Of a stretch of 64,000 nt of DNA, positions 23,356 to 33,851 are shown one piece after another (positions within the stretch are counted from its first letter, which is position 1; every line of letters starts with the position of its first letter). The translations under genes and the position numbers were made by a program. Origin of the DNA: Pisolithus tinctorius (taxonomy: Eukaryota > Basidiomycota > Agaricomycetes > Boletales > Pisolithaceae). The stretch covers positions 1-64,000 of the forward strand of contig JANFAH010000121.1 in NCBI GenBank assembly GCA_024663395.1, read 5' to 3'. A model generated the notes under the pieces. It ran no database searches. It worked only from the letters and a program-made list of their open reading frames with translations, and was not told where the DNA came from.

Positions 23356-25474
23356 CTAGCAATGAGTTTCAGGTCCACAGATCGAACCCCGAATGCAAGG
23401 CCAGAATGCTGTATTTCCCATCACTCGTTCTTCATACTGCTTTCTGGTTTCCCCATTACAAAGTTCGATGTCAAGTTTGAAGTCACGCAAGAAATGGGAC
23501 AAGAAACAGGCCCCCTCGACCTGGGCGAACTTGCGCCCTACGCATACACGTGACCCATACCCGAACATGGTAAGGTCATGTTCGGGTGCGCCGTACCAGC
23601 GGGGAGGGGCGCCACACGTCAGGGTCCGGAAACGCCTCGGGGTTGTGATCTATTCGTGACGATTCAGATGAGCGAATGCGTGTGACGCGAGCTCAACTTA
23701 CGGACGGCGAGCAAGTCAATCATGATCCCCGAACCCTTGGAATCGTGATAACTCCTGGTGCAGGACTTGTTACATTAACTGTGATATCATCAATGGCACG
23801 TCTTGGATTTATGGTCCCCGGAGCTGATCGCCATACAATTAGCCTGAGAGAAAGCGAGGAGTTGATGACGCACGTAATATTCTTGCAGATTCATGGAAGC
23901 ATGCCAGGGTGTGAGTAAGTTTCCCAACATCTTCTGGACCCTGGAAGAACATTAGTCAGAAGTGATGGCACACAGGAAATGACGAACTAGTTCGCGATCG
24001 ACAGGAGTTGCCGCCAAGATTTCTTGATAAGCTTTCTCTTGTTCGTCCTGATAGATTGCTAGGTAACCCAAAGTCGCCGCCAGGACAAACCTGCTTGACT
24101 CTGAAACGCAGGGTGAATGATCTAGGCGAAGTCTCGGAGACAAGAAACGTACCATGACCAGCAAACATCAGCGAGAAAGTATTCCCGATCTTAATACCCA
24201 CCATAAGGCGTCGTACATGGCGATCAGGAAAGGTCAACTCACGACTTCCTCCTTGTCTAAGTTAATCTTTCCAGAGCTGCTCATCGCAGTCACTAGGCGC
24301 GCGAAGATATCGCCCCGTGGCAAATTATTATCATGGCTTTTCACCCGGACAGCTCTTGGGCTTTCTTATCGACAACCTTGCTCATGTACTCCGCTAACGA
24401 CGACCGGGCGTGTCCCATGTCGCGAAGCCTTTGACCACAGATTTATCGAGAGACCACAGGAATAGAATGAAACATACCATTTGGAGGGTAGTCGATGCGA
24501 CCAACGTGGCAAGATGACGCTCCATGGAATCATGGTTCTTTCGACCCACTCCATCGCAACCGAAAAGGACATCTCCTCTTCAGCCTTTCGACATTGGGTC
24601 GCTCCACGGCATTGGAAGGCCGAAACCACATCGCGCAATGACCGCTAACGCGAACTGCCGAAACCACAGGTAAGTCTGTATGATGTGACAACGATGCGAA
24701 TTTGACGCACACTGCGGGTGTACAGACCGATATCGCGGACGATCGTCACTCGCTCATCCCCCCACTTAGCTGCTCGAACCATGTCCTCGTACAGTGAAGC
24801 AGACTGCTGCCATACAAGATCGAAGCTGATGGACGGCCTCAGTGCGCATCTCAGAGCATAGGAGAACACGCCCACGTTTCGCTAGTAAAGGAAGGTCCAA
24901 CGATCCTTCTATGGCGCCTCCATACATCTCCATTGGCGGTGAGCACATTTTGGCCCCAGGTACTTAGGCGAAGTGAGGCTGCAAAAAATACCGCATGATG
25001 AAATAGACACACCAGACCGCACTTGTCATTTCGGGGGGTTTAATGAGCCCTGTCTTGCGTTCATCCTTCAACAACTGTCTCACGACTGAAGGAGAACATG
25101 TGTAATATAAGGGTTCGCCAATGAACGGAACTATCGAAATCACTTCGTGCTTGTAGTTGAAATAATCTGTGAAGAATGAATCCCCCGCCCTCGAGTATGA
25201 AAGTTGTTGCTGACTCACTAGTTTTCCTCCAGTCCCAAGACCAATTGAGGCCCCGGGTTCCACCAACACGTAGGAATGATAACACCAAATATGCCAAGCG
25301 GAGAAAAGGGTGGTCTCATACCCGGCAGGTAGTTGACACTCTATGAGAGAAGTAAATGCAAACATTGGTATTGCGAACAGCTGCATTCCGTTCACTAACC
25401 TTTAGCTTTGAAGCGAAATTCCATGTGCAGTACACCGCTAGCAAGAACGCACCAATTACAGCTGTGGTGGGCAT
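23356..25474 (-). pseudogene. Cytochrome P450 monooxygenase, frameshifted
   Basis: Membrane-anchored haem-thiolate monooxygenase of the fungal P450 superfamily. Probable start ATG 25,474-25,472 is followed by an N-terminal hydrophobic anchor (TAVIGAFLLAVYCTWNF). Exons then give an LPGYE-type region, EEEMSFSVAMEWVER (~24,545-24,590), the I-helix (LMFAGHG split by an intron, then LAATLGYLAIYQDEQEKAYQE, ~24,030-24,085), the ExxR motif (HESAR, ~23,890) and the haem loop FGYGSRVCVGRKFA (~23,525-23,566) with the Cys ligand. Two single-base frameshifts break the frame: one near 23,748-23,752 before IMIDLLAVR, and one in a G run at 23,601-23,604 between FPDPDVWRPS and the haem loop. All catalytic motifs are otherwise present, so it is a young pseudogene or the assembly has errors here. 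P450 family number and substrate are unknown. Confidence 0.8.
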
Positions 25475-25479
25475 GATTT

Positions 25480-26025
25480 TGATGGGGGAGCATAGCCCGG
25501 GGGATCTGAACAACTAGTATTTGAAGGGAACCAATTTCACAGGGGCTAGGGACAGGTTGTCATAAGCCCCAAATTTAGTACGCATAGCCCACTTTATCGG
25601 TACAGCGTCTCGCCCATACTCGTCGTTGCATGAACACGCCTGGAGGTTGGAGATAAAATTGAAATCGGCACAGCATGGGGGGACCATACAAACCACAACC
25701 TCCAAGTTCCCAAAATGAATCCTGTGCGCCGTGACCGTATCTACGGAAATGTCTATCACCACTTTGGTAAGGCGAGGACATGGGCGTGGAGCATACTCCC
25801 TATTCACACAGGCTAATACCCCTATGAATATAGATTAGTACCCCCTTGCATTATGACGTTTATGTAACATACGTACGACCAGGGTTCGCAGCCAACGTGG
25901 GGAAGGTGCATTCTAGTTTGTACCTTGTTGACTAATAACATATGACCCATCGCAGGGCCAAGGGTTCCGAGATTGGTAGACGAGTCGTGACCGGTGACCT
26001 GCCAGTTTATGCGGTTTTCACGAGG
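25480..26025. other. No supported gene
   Basis: This is the upstream flank of the P450. A 97-codon minus-strand frame (25,514-25,807) has no recognised domain. Nothing else can be supported. Confidence 0.3.
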
Positions 26026-26029
26026 CTTA

Positions 26030-26290
26030 TAACAACGGCTGTGCATGTGATATTGTTTGAAGATATGCAGCCACTTGGTATTGATTCCACGGACTCAGGT
26101 TATCGGACAGTGGTCTCCCCATGCATCCGGCAACCGGTTTTATTGACGTAGATTTCGAAATCAGGGTGTCGTTGCCGTGTCATGTGATGATGATGACCAC
26201 AAAGAGCTGGAGCTGAATCGACTGATCAAGCTTCAATGGCTGCTCGCGTTCTAATACCAATCAACGTTGTGCTGCTACTTGGTTATTTGT
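26030..26290 (+). pseudogene. HET gene exon fragment (copy of 9,370-9,600)
   Basis: This fragment is DNA-level similar to exon 2 of the HET gene. The pieces tttgaagatatgcag, cttggtattgattcca, cagtggtctccc and gagctggagctgaatcgactg correspond to 9,390-9,560. The upstream HET exon is missing, and stops and indels interrupt the frame, including a TAG shortly after QPVLLT. Together with 27,440-28,740 it shows that a HET-gene tail plus the unknown unit were duplicated as a block about 17 kb apart. Confidence 0.75.
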
Positions 26291-26923
26291 CTTTCAGGAA
26301 AATGTTTGGCTTTATGTCTAGCGGTACTCACTGGCATTTCAATCTGGAACTCAAATACTCTTGTATGGACTTTCATGTGGTTGAAGTTCGGGAACAGAAT
26401 AATTTCGGACTGATAACGGTGAACTCCGCACGGTCACATGTCACATGCCGCCTGATGAACATGAGACAACGGACAGGAAACTATGGAACGCACCTTACCT
26501 CTTAGACAATGGACTGGCAGTATGAAGGAGCTGACTTTCTCGGCTCCCGCCGTTTTGGTCTTCACCCCAGTCTACATGTGTGGCTGAGGAAAAGTACCCC
26601 AATTGACTTAATTTATCACAAACCCCATCTCCGTCCCGTCAGAACCACATTTGCGGACAGTCAAAGCTATTCTAACTTCAGATTGAGTCAAAATATGTAG
26701 AAAAATGAGCCTCCCAGGTTTTTCCCACGATATCTTTTTGGGCCCACCAAAATTTTGGGCAGGATAGCTAAATATATAATAACCCTTGTCAACACGACAC
26801 AACAAGCGTTCCGCAGGGCGGGCGCCGGGGGCATCCACAAACACAACGATATCTGTAGGTTGTCTCCCAGGAATAGTGAATAGTTAACATGCTACGTCAG
26901 CATTCCGAGTCGCAAGACTACAA

Positions 26924-27030
26924 TAGGGTCCCTCAAAGATGCCGACGACGATGCCTACGCCTACAGCGCGACTACCATAAATTAGCTCAGCTGTAGGCGT
27001 CGGCGTCGGCGCCAACTTTGAGCGGCCCTA
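26924..27030. mobile_element. Small foldback / MITE-like element
   Basis: Imperfect inverted repeat of ~107 bp. The left arm 26,924-26,966 (tagggtccctcaaag through gcctacgcctacag) pairs with the right arm 26,991-27,030 (ctgtaggcgtcgg through ctttgagcggcccta), separated by a ~24-nt loop. The arms are GC-rich in an AT-richer setting. The outermost bases are TA at both ends, as expected of Tc1/mariner-type MITEs, which insert at TA. It has no coding capacity. Confidence 0.55.
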
Positions 27031-27439
27031 ATCTACACAAAAATTCAATCTCCAAATTTGTTGACTTTGACTGTCCGCAACTGTAGAATGGCCTTGCATT
27101 CTACTCACCATCATTGTCTCGCCCAAAATAATTCTAGATCCAAGTACATAACTGTTGTCAATGTCCGTTGGTGTATTGGAGGCTCATCGGACAAGCTGAG
27201 CCACTTGAAACAGACGGCGCAAACGCTACCTGCTTTAGGAAAATCAGAAAATGTCACGAAGAAGGGTCATATCAATCTGATCATGATGGAGGAGTCATGC
27301 CCTATCCACGCTTTGACCTTGTGTCCAGACTTGGCCCAGATCGGGAAATGCCATCCATTTCACGAACTTGGGCGTGTTCACCTTGAGTGTACAATATTAC
27401 AGCTAGTTTGGCGCCATCGATGCTATGTTTTGCAAGGAA

Positions 27440-28740
27440 TTGATAGGCAACAAAATAGGCAAGAGAAAAAAGCAGGGCTATCAAGTTCTTTTAAGAAATA
27501 TTTGGTCTCAAGCACCTGAGAAACTACGTGCGTTTAGCCTTTCAATGCCTTTCCCCCATCGCCCCCTCTGCCCTGAAATATAGGTCGGCAAGATAACACT
27601 CCTCAAAGGATTCCACTCAATGATGGCAAGTGAGTCATGCAGCGAAGTTTCTGTAGTACATATTCCAAGTTGTAAGTTTGCATTGCAACTTCGAAAGGCA
27701 TCGGTGCGCCTACCGAAAATGCTGCCCGTCAGTGGGTATGGCACGTGATCTGTTCAAAGTTCAAACGCTGCCGTGATGAAGAGCAGCAAACGGAGCACGA
27801 GGTGAATTCCCTGCTTCTCGCAAAACCTTGGTGCTGGCGTAAGCCATTAATACTATCGGCAAGGATAGTACATGGTGACTACTCCAGTCAGAAGGAGCCA
27901 CTCGAGCACATCAGTACTGCCTTCAACAACGCAGCCGAGTACCAGTAGGTACTTCCTTCACCTCGTGAAATCTGACGTAACAGATGACGAAGGTGAATGG
28001 CCAGCACTGGAGGACATCACAAGAAAGGCAAGGACCTTATCACGTCGTTACCCTCTGACGCTGACGGCCCTCTCGTCAATGGCGAATGTGGCTTTGCTAG
28101 TGTGGAATCTGCAAGGAGTGGACTAACTGTCAGCAGAGGCATGTTACGTGACTCCTTTATCTTCATAGATGTCATTCAGTTTGTTGATTACTGTCAGAGT
28201 GAGGGATGTGTGATTGTAAGTGGCGTCGCACACACCCAGTCACCCTAATCAGCGTCATGTTTGTCTGAGGCTGGTCGCAATATTATTGCGGGAATGCGTA
28301 CAGGGCAGAATGATAGTCGAACTCACTTGCAACGGTAGGCAAGGTCATTCGGTGCTTGAATTCTTGATTATCCTTCGTCCTAGGGTCATGCTTGAAACAG
28401 GAGGTGGCACATCAAAATGTCGGTTATCACTTGCCGCTCGTGCTACGGAACATGTGGCCAAGTACGACTGTTTCAAGGAACATTCCCACTGCCACTCTCG
28501 TCTCCCAAGAGACCATTCTGGGTACGAGCTCTCAAACTCCTTCCACGGCACCAGTGATATAGCAAGGATGGCATTACAGGTACGCTCTTAACTTCTTCTG
28601 GATATATTCAACTCCTCAAATGGTAGATAACCATCTCCTACAATATCGGATCGATTCCTGGCGCAGCTCTGTCTAGAAAAGAGCCCGAGATGCGCTCAAG
28701 GAACAACTGCAAGCACGCCGGCCGTAAAATGACTCCCTAT
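27440..28740 (+). repeat. Unrecognised duplicated unit, copy B
   Basis: This is the diverged counterpart of 10,109-11,700. The same ordered landmarks occur (atcaagttctttt, caatgatggc, gagcagcaaacggagcacg, and the block at 28,380-28,460). Copy B is missing part of the first conserved piece. Open pieces such as 28,220-28,591 have no known domain. Some peptide segments are conserved between copies, which hints that the unit once coded for protein. Confidence 0.5.
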
Positions 28741-29763
28741 ATATCTAGTACATGTACAAATTTCTATGTCCAATTGCTGACCAACGTCCCCTCGCCCGGC
28801 TCTGGCGCCACGCACACTCAATCCAACCGTATTGCTCTCAGGCTCAGATATAAGTGGTTTGTGATCTTGTGTCTTCTGGAGTGCGGTAATCTGGAGTGCG
28901 TGAAGACGATGCACAATGCTGATCCGCTATCAGCAAATCCTCACTCTGGTCTAGAGCGGAGTGCGAATTCAACTCGGAATCCCAAGCAAATACGTATGGC
29001 CTTCTCTCAGCTGTGCGTTGTCTAGACCAGACTCGTCAAGTGCTTCTCGATTGAGGAAGGATTCTAGTTCATCTAAGCAGACAGAGTTCTAGCCCACGCA
29101 TGGATCCGAACGAACCGCCAAGAGAAACTACACCATGAACACAAGGTTCTGGTCAGCGCGGTCACAGAATTGCATCATACCCGCAGACAGACGTCGACCA
29201 CTGGTACCGGCGCACGTCGGAGATTTTGCAGGTCTCCGGAACGAGTGTTATCCGATGCCTCTGTGTTGACGATACAGGGGGAACAGGCCGAATCAGGATA
29301 CACAGTAACCCGATCCCGACTACTAAGTCAGCCCGGGATCGGGAGTTGGCTCCGTCACACGTGCCGGCTCATTTCAACAGTAGTACAGTGTTCCTGCTTT
29401 CTTAGTTTTCCTTTGTAAGTGTAAGGGGCCGGGATCGTAAACGTACGGTAATATCGTCGGTAGAGCGCCGTGTGAGGTGGTGCTGCGATCACATGGTGGC
29501 AGTATAGATATTCTCCCTCGTCCAACAGTGTTCGATGGCGTCCGTTGGTAGCTGCCATCACCAACTCCTGCGCCTCGACAGACCAGTTACGATCGATGGC
29601 TTCGAGTAGCATTCGTGGCGTAAATATTGACTACCTGGACTGCACAAGCACATCGAGGGGGCCGTCACTGTAGGAGATGGCTTTGTCATAGTCTGACTCA
29701 TATACAGCAAATCCGATTGTCAAAGATCGCACAGCGCTATCATCCGCGATCTCTCAGATAACC
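28741..29763. other. Intergenic, nothing recognised
   Basis: Only short frames occur here. An 82-codon plus-strand frame (29,170-29,418) and an 85-codon minus-strand frame (29,355-29,612) show no domain. The stretch is the upstream region of the dioxygenase gene. Confidence 0.3.
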
Positions 29764-31259
29764 ATGAGCGAGACATTCTCTACTTCTACTTCACAGGAGA
29801 TCCTTCCATCCGAGCACTTCCTCAATCTTCCCCGTCCTGACGTCTTCATCGGTCCTGGTGCCAGTGCTGACAATGGCCCCGATTTGGAGGGATCGTCGAC
29901 ACAACAACCCTTGCGGCACATGATTTCGACGTCGACACGCGGACTGGTTTCATGCCCCCCGACCCACCTATCCACAGACTCCCTGAACAATGGGAGCCGT
30001 GGGAAGCCGTGTTGGAAGAAGCGATGCGCAATGGGTTGCAGCTGGCTATCAGGGAGGATGTCACGGATGAGGAAAGGAAGACGTCGGACAGCTGGCGGTC
30101 GGAAGTGAGTAACGTAAGTCTTTTCATTTTCATTGGTGCGTCGCATCGTGATAATCTTGTAAATAACAAAGCTACCAACGCTCGCTATTCAAGACCTCAC
30201 AATATCCGAGGTCCTTCTCCGCAGAGCGCATCACGTTCTCACTTTCATAATGCATTTCTATATCCACACCCTCCCGCTAACCGCACCCGTCGTGATTCCT
30301 GCGTCGATTGGGATCCCGTTGTTGAGAGTATCAAGACATTTGCAGTTACCGCCTATAGCCACGTATTCGGATACCGTGCTGTACAATTGGGAGCTGAAGA
30401 AGTCACCTCAACTTGTGAAACGGAGACGGGGTTGGAGTGGGCATGCACCCTGGATCTAGATAACCTGAAGAGCCAAGACCTCTTCACAGGTACACGCGAC
30501 GAAGAGGAATTCTTCCTCGCATCCGCCCGTATCGAACTGCGGGGCGTCGAAGCCCTCGAACTGATGCGCGCATCGATGGATGAGATGTTCGTCGGTGACG
30601 ATATCGCCGTCCGTCGTATCACATCTTACCTCTCCCGTCTCGCTGGAGTGATACATGCGTTGACAGGCTTGCTGATGGATGTGCGAAAGGGGTGTGACCC
30701 GGACGTATTTTATCATCGCGTGAGGCCTTGGTTTTGTGGGCAGGATGCTGATCCTGCGAAAAGGACGTGGAAGTTTGAGGGTATCGAAAAATGTGAAGAT
30801 GGTATGGAGGAGCCCACGGATCTGTCAGGACCAAGTGCGGGGCAGAGCGCATTGATACATGCACTGGATATTTTTCTGGGACTGGATAATTGCAGATCGG
30901 AAGCGACGCCGACAAGTGGAAACGCGGATGCGCGCACGTTACTTCGAAGGATGCAGATTTACATGCCAAGACATCATCGTGCCTTCCTTCGACATCTATC
31001 CGCGAACCCTCGTCCCATGCGTGACTTCGCGCAGACGAAAACACCGGAGCTTGTCGATGCGTATAATCTGGCTGTGGGTGCGGTGAAGGAGTTCAGAGAC
31101 GCGCATATAAGGATCGTGGCGTTGTATATCGTTGGACCAGCGACTCGAGGGCGAGCAGGGGAGGCGGAGAGGGGGTCTTTGAAGGGGACTGGAGGAACAC
31201 AGTTGGTGCAGTTTCTGAAGGGAGTGAGAGACAAGACAGAAGATGCGTTGTTGCAGTAA
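29764..31259 (+). pseudogene. Indoleamine 2,3-dioxygenase (IDO), two frameshifts
   Basis: Haem enzyme that opens the indole ring of tryptophan to give N-formylkynurenine, the first step of the kynurenine route to NAD. Start ATG 29,764 is followed by HFLNLPRPDVFIGPG, then DFDVDTRTGF and RLPEQWEPWEAVLEEA. A 58-nt intron (30,114-30,171) precedes LPTLAIQDL and YSDTVLYNWELK. The long 3' part holds the family core: EEEFFLASARIELRGVEA, the Ser/Gly-rich DLSGPSAGQSALIHALD, YMPRHHRAFLRHL, FRDAHIRIVALYIV (probable proximal haem His) and GTGGTQLVQFLKGVRD. The frame changes twice, near 29,899-29,902 in an ACAC repeat and near 30,400-30,421. Each change is consistent with a 2-nt insertion. With both shifts real the gene is dead. 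The ~280-codon 3' part contains no stop, so decay is recent or the sequence has errors. Confidence 0.85.
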
Positions 31260-31640
31260 CCCTTTCTCTCACTAGGCGCAAAATGGCATGACATTGCTAG
31301 TGAAATGTAACCTCCACTTATCAATAGCATGGCAGCCGACACCCCGTACGATAACCATTTAAGCCGGTCTTCGGAACATTCAGACCGACAGTGTGTTGAC
31401 CAGCAATAACAAGTATACGCATATATCTGTGCTCGCGACGCCAACGGCACATGGTCTTAACCACCGTCAGGTCGACACTATCACCGACACCGGCGAGGCT
31501 ACCGTTGAACTCGACGACGATTACTTGGTGACCATATCCCCATGCACTCGGTGGACCCTCTCAATGGGGCCCTCAGTAGCCATACTACGCGAGAGGTTCC
31601 CAAGCGTGGATCATGAGAGATAGTGCAACAATCGATTCCT
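31260..31640. other. Intergenic, nothing recognised
   Basis: Downstream flank of the IDO gene. A 76-codon plus-strand frame at 31,393-31,623 has no domain. Confidence 0.3.
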
Positions 31641-31649
31641 CAAGACCCC

Positions 31650-31990
31650 AACTTATGTAACGCCGACGTTCGCACTGTGCTTCGTGGCCTTGACGACAAT
31701 ATTGATCCATTCGACGATGCCATGCTCGGAGATAAACTTGGACAATTCGGTTGGTGGGCGAGCACCGTTTGGCCGCTCAGTTTCCACTGCATGAACTCCT
31801 CATTATAGACTTCGCTATGGCAGAGGGGGTGGAGTAGACCTCGAGTTCGTTCGCATTTGTATCGTCGAATGCGTTAGATTCCTTGTTCTTTATAAGATCT
31901 TTTGAGGTGCGAAACAGCCTTCGATGCCAAGATATCAACGGAAAAGAAGTGATCAATACGGTCGTCGTAGACCCAACATCAGGGCTTGAT
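31650..31990 (-). pseudogene. Crinkler-like N-terminal module, decayed (copy 3)
   Basis: The minus strand shows the outline of a Crinkler (CRN) ubiquitin-fold N-terminal module: CWVYDDRI, then VDILASKAVSHL, then IKNKESNAFDDTNANELEVY, and after frame changes SKFISEHGIVEWINIVVKAT. The order and spacing match the CRN pattern (LCWV, an acidic/hydrophobic strand, IKxK, DADxLxLxKV, and a late LSxxF...IxIVV element). At least two frameshifts and stops are needed. Recognition is by pattern similarity to copies 1 and 2 nearby. Confidence 0.45.
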
Positions 31991-32299
31991 GAGCGATCCC
32001 ATGCATATGTCGCAGGTTGCAGACATTCACGATAGGGGACGCAAACAATAGTTTCACGTTAGGAGTCGTTAGGAGTGTCGTATCCTCCTTAGGAACCTTT
32101 CGCGTTTGCGGATCTGGTGATGGCACTAGACGGCATAGCAGTTGCTAGGGACTTCCGCCGTACAATTAATGGCATGTCAATAATAGGAGTAGGGTGAAAT
32201 TGCCTTGGTTGGGGGGTTCATATTTGTCGATGGTGTACGGGCTGTCCAGTAATTGTTGCTGTAGTACAATATTCCATTTCGGACACGGATATCATGTCT

Positions 32300-32605
32300 T
32301 TTCCGCCGAAATGAACGTTCATTCCGTTCTTTTTTGAGCCGGGTCAACAAGATGTTTAGGAACATCCGTTATCGCGAAGAAACAAAAAAAAAAGAGAAGT
32401 GGAATCCGGAGGCACACTGTACTTCCGACGAAAGCCCATCGGACCTGGACGCAAACCTATTTGGATACCCTGCTGATGATGATTCATTGAGCGCAATATT
32501 CTTATTCCATGTGCCCCATCCAACACGCACACACACACACAGAAAAACGAAACGAGAATAAAGAACCACTCAGTGGTCCAGAGAACCGTGGAGGGTGGGT
32601 GCACA
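32300..32605 (-). pseudogene. Fragment copied from the 3' end of the TKL-C1 kinase gene
   Basis: The minus strand matches the last intron and C-terminal exon of the kinase at 39,238-39,500. Both have an intron-like stretch around ctctggac...ctgagtggtt, then GIRILRSMNHHQQG here against IRMLRSMYQQQQQQG there, followed by Q-x-GL-x-PGP. The C1-finger residues just before are mostly deleted in this copy. It sits between two Crinkler-like fragments. A (CA)n microsatellite occupies 32,526-32,541. Confidence 0.55.
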
Positions 32606-32740
32606 CCCCAATGATGCACAGAACGGATGGGCATCCTTGAAATGCCGGTGGACGAATTTGATGCAAATGGGTTGACCAGACGGCTGGAGAGCGCTGAAAC
32701 AAATATTACCATGGATATGGACCGGAATAGTTGTTCCTGA

Positions 32741-33210
32741 TTAGTCACAAGAGAAATAAAATGGGCAGAATGTTTCCAAATAGTTGGAGGTAGAAGGCCT
32801 GGGTGAGTACCGCAGAACGGACTCCATCCAAGAGACCTCAATAATACTATTTTTGAGCATACGAGAATTCCTACTAAGTGCCTGTTCAGACTCACCAGAA
32901 AGAGGTGCCTCGATGACAATATGGACACGCTTTTGCTGACGGAGGGGTCCGAGGAAACAGGAGATCCAGTGGCCACAGCCTCTCTTTGCCATCAAAGATC
33001 AGGCCCCTCGAGGTTTCCTCGGGGTCTTTGTCACATACAACGGGAACCTTGTAAAGAGCGAGGGAATGGAATCCGCATCTACATTACGAAAACTCACTGG
33101 TTTCTTATCTTTAATGGCCTTTATGCGGAGTGCAAACAAACTTCATGCTAGAAATCTTGATGGGAAAGATCTCATTGATCTTATCGCCAACGTACCCAGC
33201 GGTTAAAACT
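32741..33210 (-). pseudogene. Crinkler-like N-terminal module, decayed (copy 2)
   Basis: Minus-strand pieces read LTAGYVGDKINEIFPIKIS, then after a frame change KDKKPVSFRNVDADSI, then ALYKVPVVCDKDPEE, and RVHIVIEAPLSGE near the end (~32,900). These correspond in order to the CRN N-terminal module. In-frame stops and frame changes (~33,115-33,140 and ~33,040) break it. The following ORF ends at 32,741, with no effector-type C-terminal domain recognised. Confidence 0.55.
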
Positions 33211-33426
33211 AACCAGGTTTGGGACGATGACAGAAGGCCTAATTGTGCACCGTACATCTAAGAACCGAGATTCATCATAAAGGCAACATCGTACCATAGC
33301 AATAAAAGGCGTACCTAAAGTAATAGGATTGACGCTGACTACGACGATGACAATCGGGCTCGGGGCAAAGCTTGGACGATTTGGTTCTCGAGTGGTTTCG
33401 CCGCTTGAGCTTGGTTTCAGAGATTT

Positions 33427-33690
33427 TCACCTTAGCGGAGGGAGGTTGTCCGCATCATAATCGCGGAACCTGACAGCTTTCTCATTCTTCATGACTTCTT
33501 GGAGATGTAAAACTGTTTTTGACATGGAAATCTCAACATGAAAGGTGTTGTCGATGACGCCACTGTAGACCCAACACAGGTCTGAGGAGTGGTTCCATGG
33601 TGCAGGTTGCAGAGGTTCACAAGATAGGAGACACAAGTGATCACGGTCAAGAGTTCGGCCGAAGCGTTGTGTCGCAGCCTGCTGTTTCAC
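33427..33690 (-). pseudogene. Crinkler-like N-terminal module (copy 1)
   Basis: An 88-codon minus-strand frame contains DLCWVYSGVIDNTFHVEIS, then KTVLHLQEVMKNEKAVRFRDYDADNL. This is the best preserved of three CRN-like modules in 31.6-33.7 kb. In full-length Crinklers this ubiquitin-like header precedes a variable effector or toxin-like C-terminal domain. Here the frame ends at 33,427 and downstream sequence starts another module, so the gene looks broken. Fungal Crinklers are known from many basidiomycetes. The assignment rests on pattern only. Confidence 0.55.
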
Positions 33691-33851
33691 TCACACAAAA
33701 CCCAAGACTCTCCAGTATTAAGTCCTCCAGCAACTAAATGAATCCACCAAGAAGGATCCTGTCAAGTGGTGGTGGGGCTGGAGAGCCTTCACGCAAGACG
33801 CGCACGTATGATACGTTGTCAGAAGCATGCCAAACCTGTCACAACGATTGG

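Noticed and set aside
29754..30146. 130-codon minus-strand ORF
   Set aside because: Antisense shadow of the IDO 5' exons, which have clear family motifs on the plus strand.
32526..32541. (CA)n tract as a functional repeat
   Set aside because: Ordinary short microsatellite within a decayed kinase-gene fragment.
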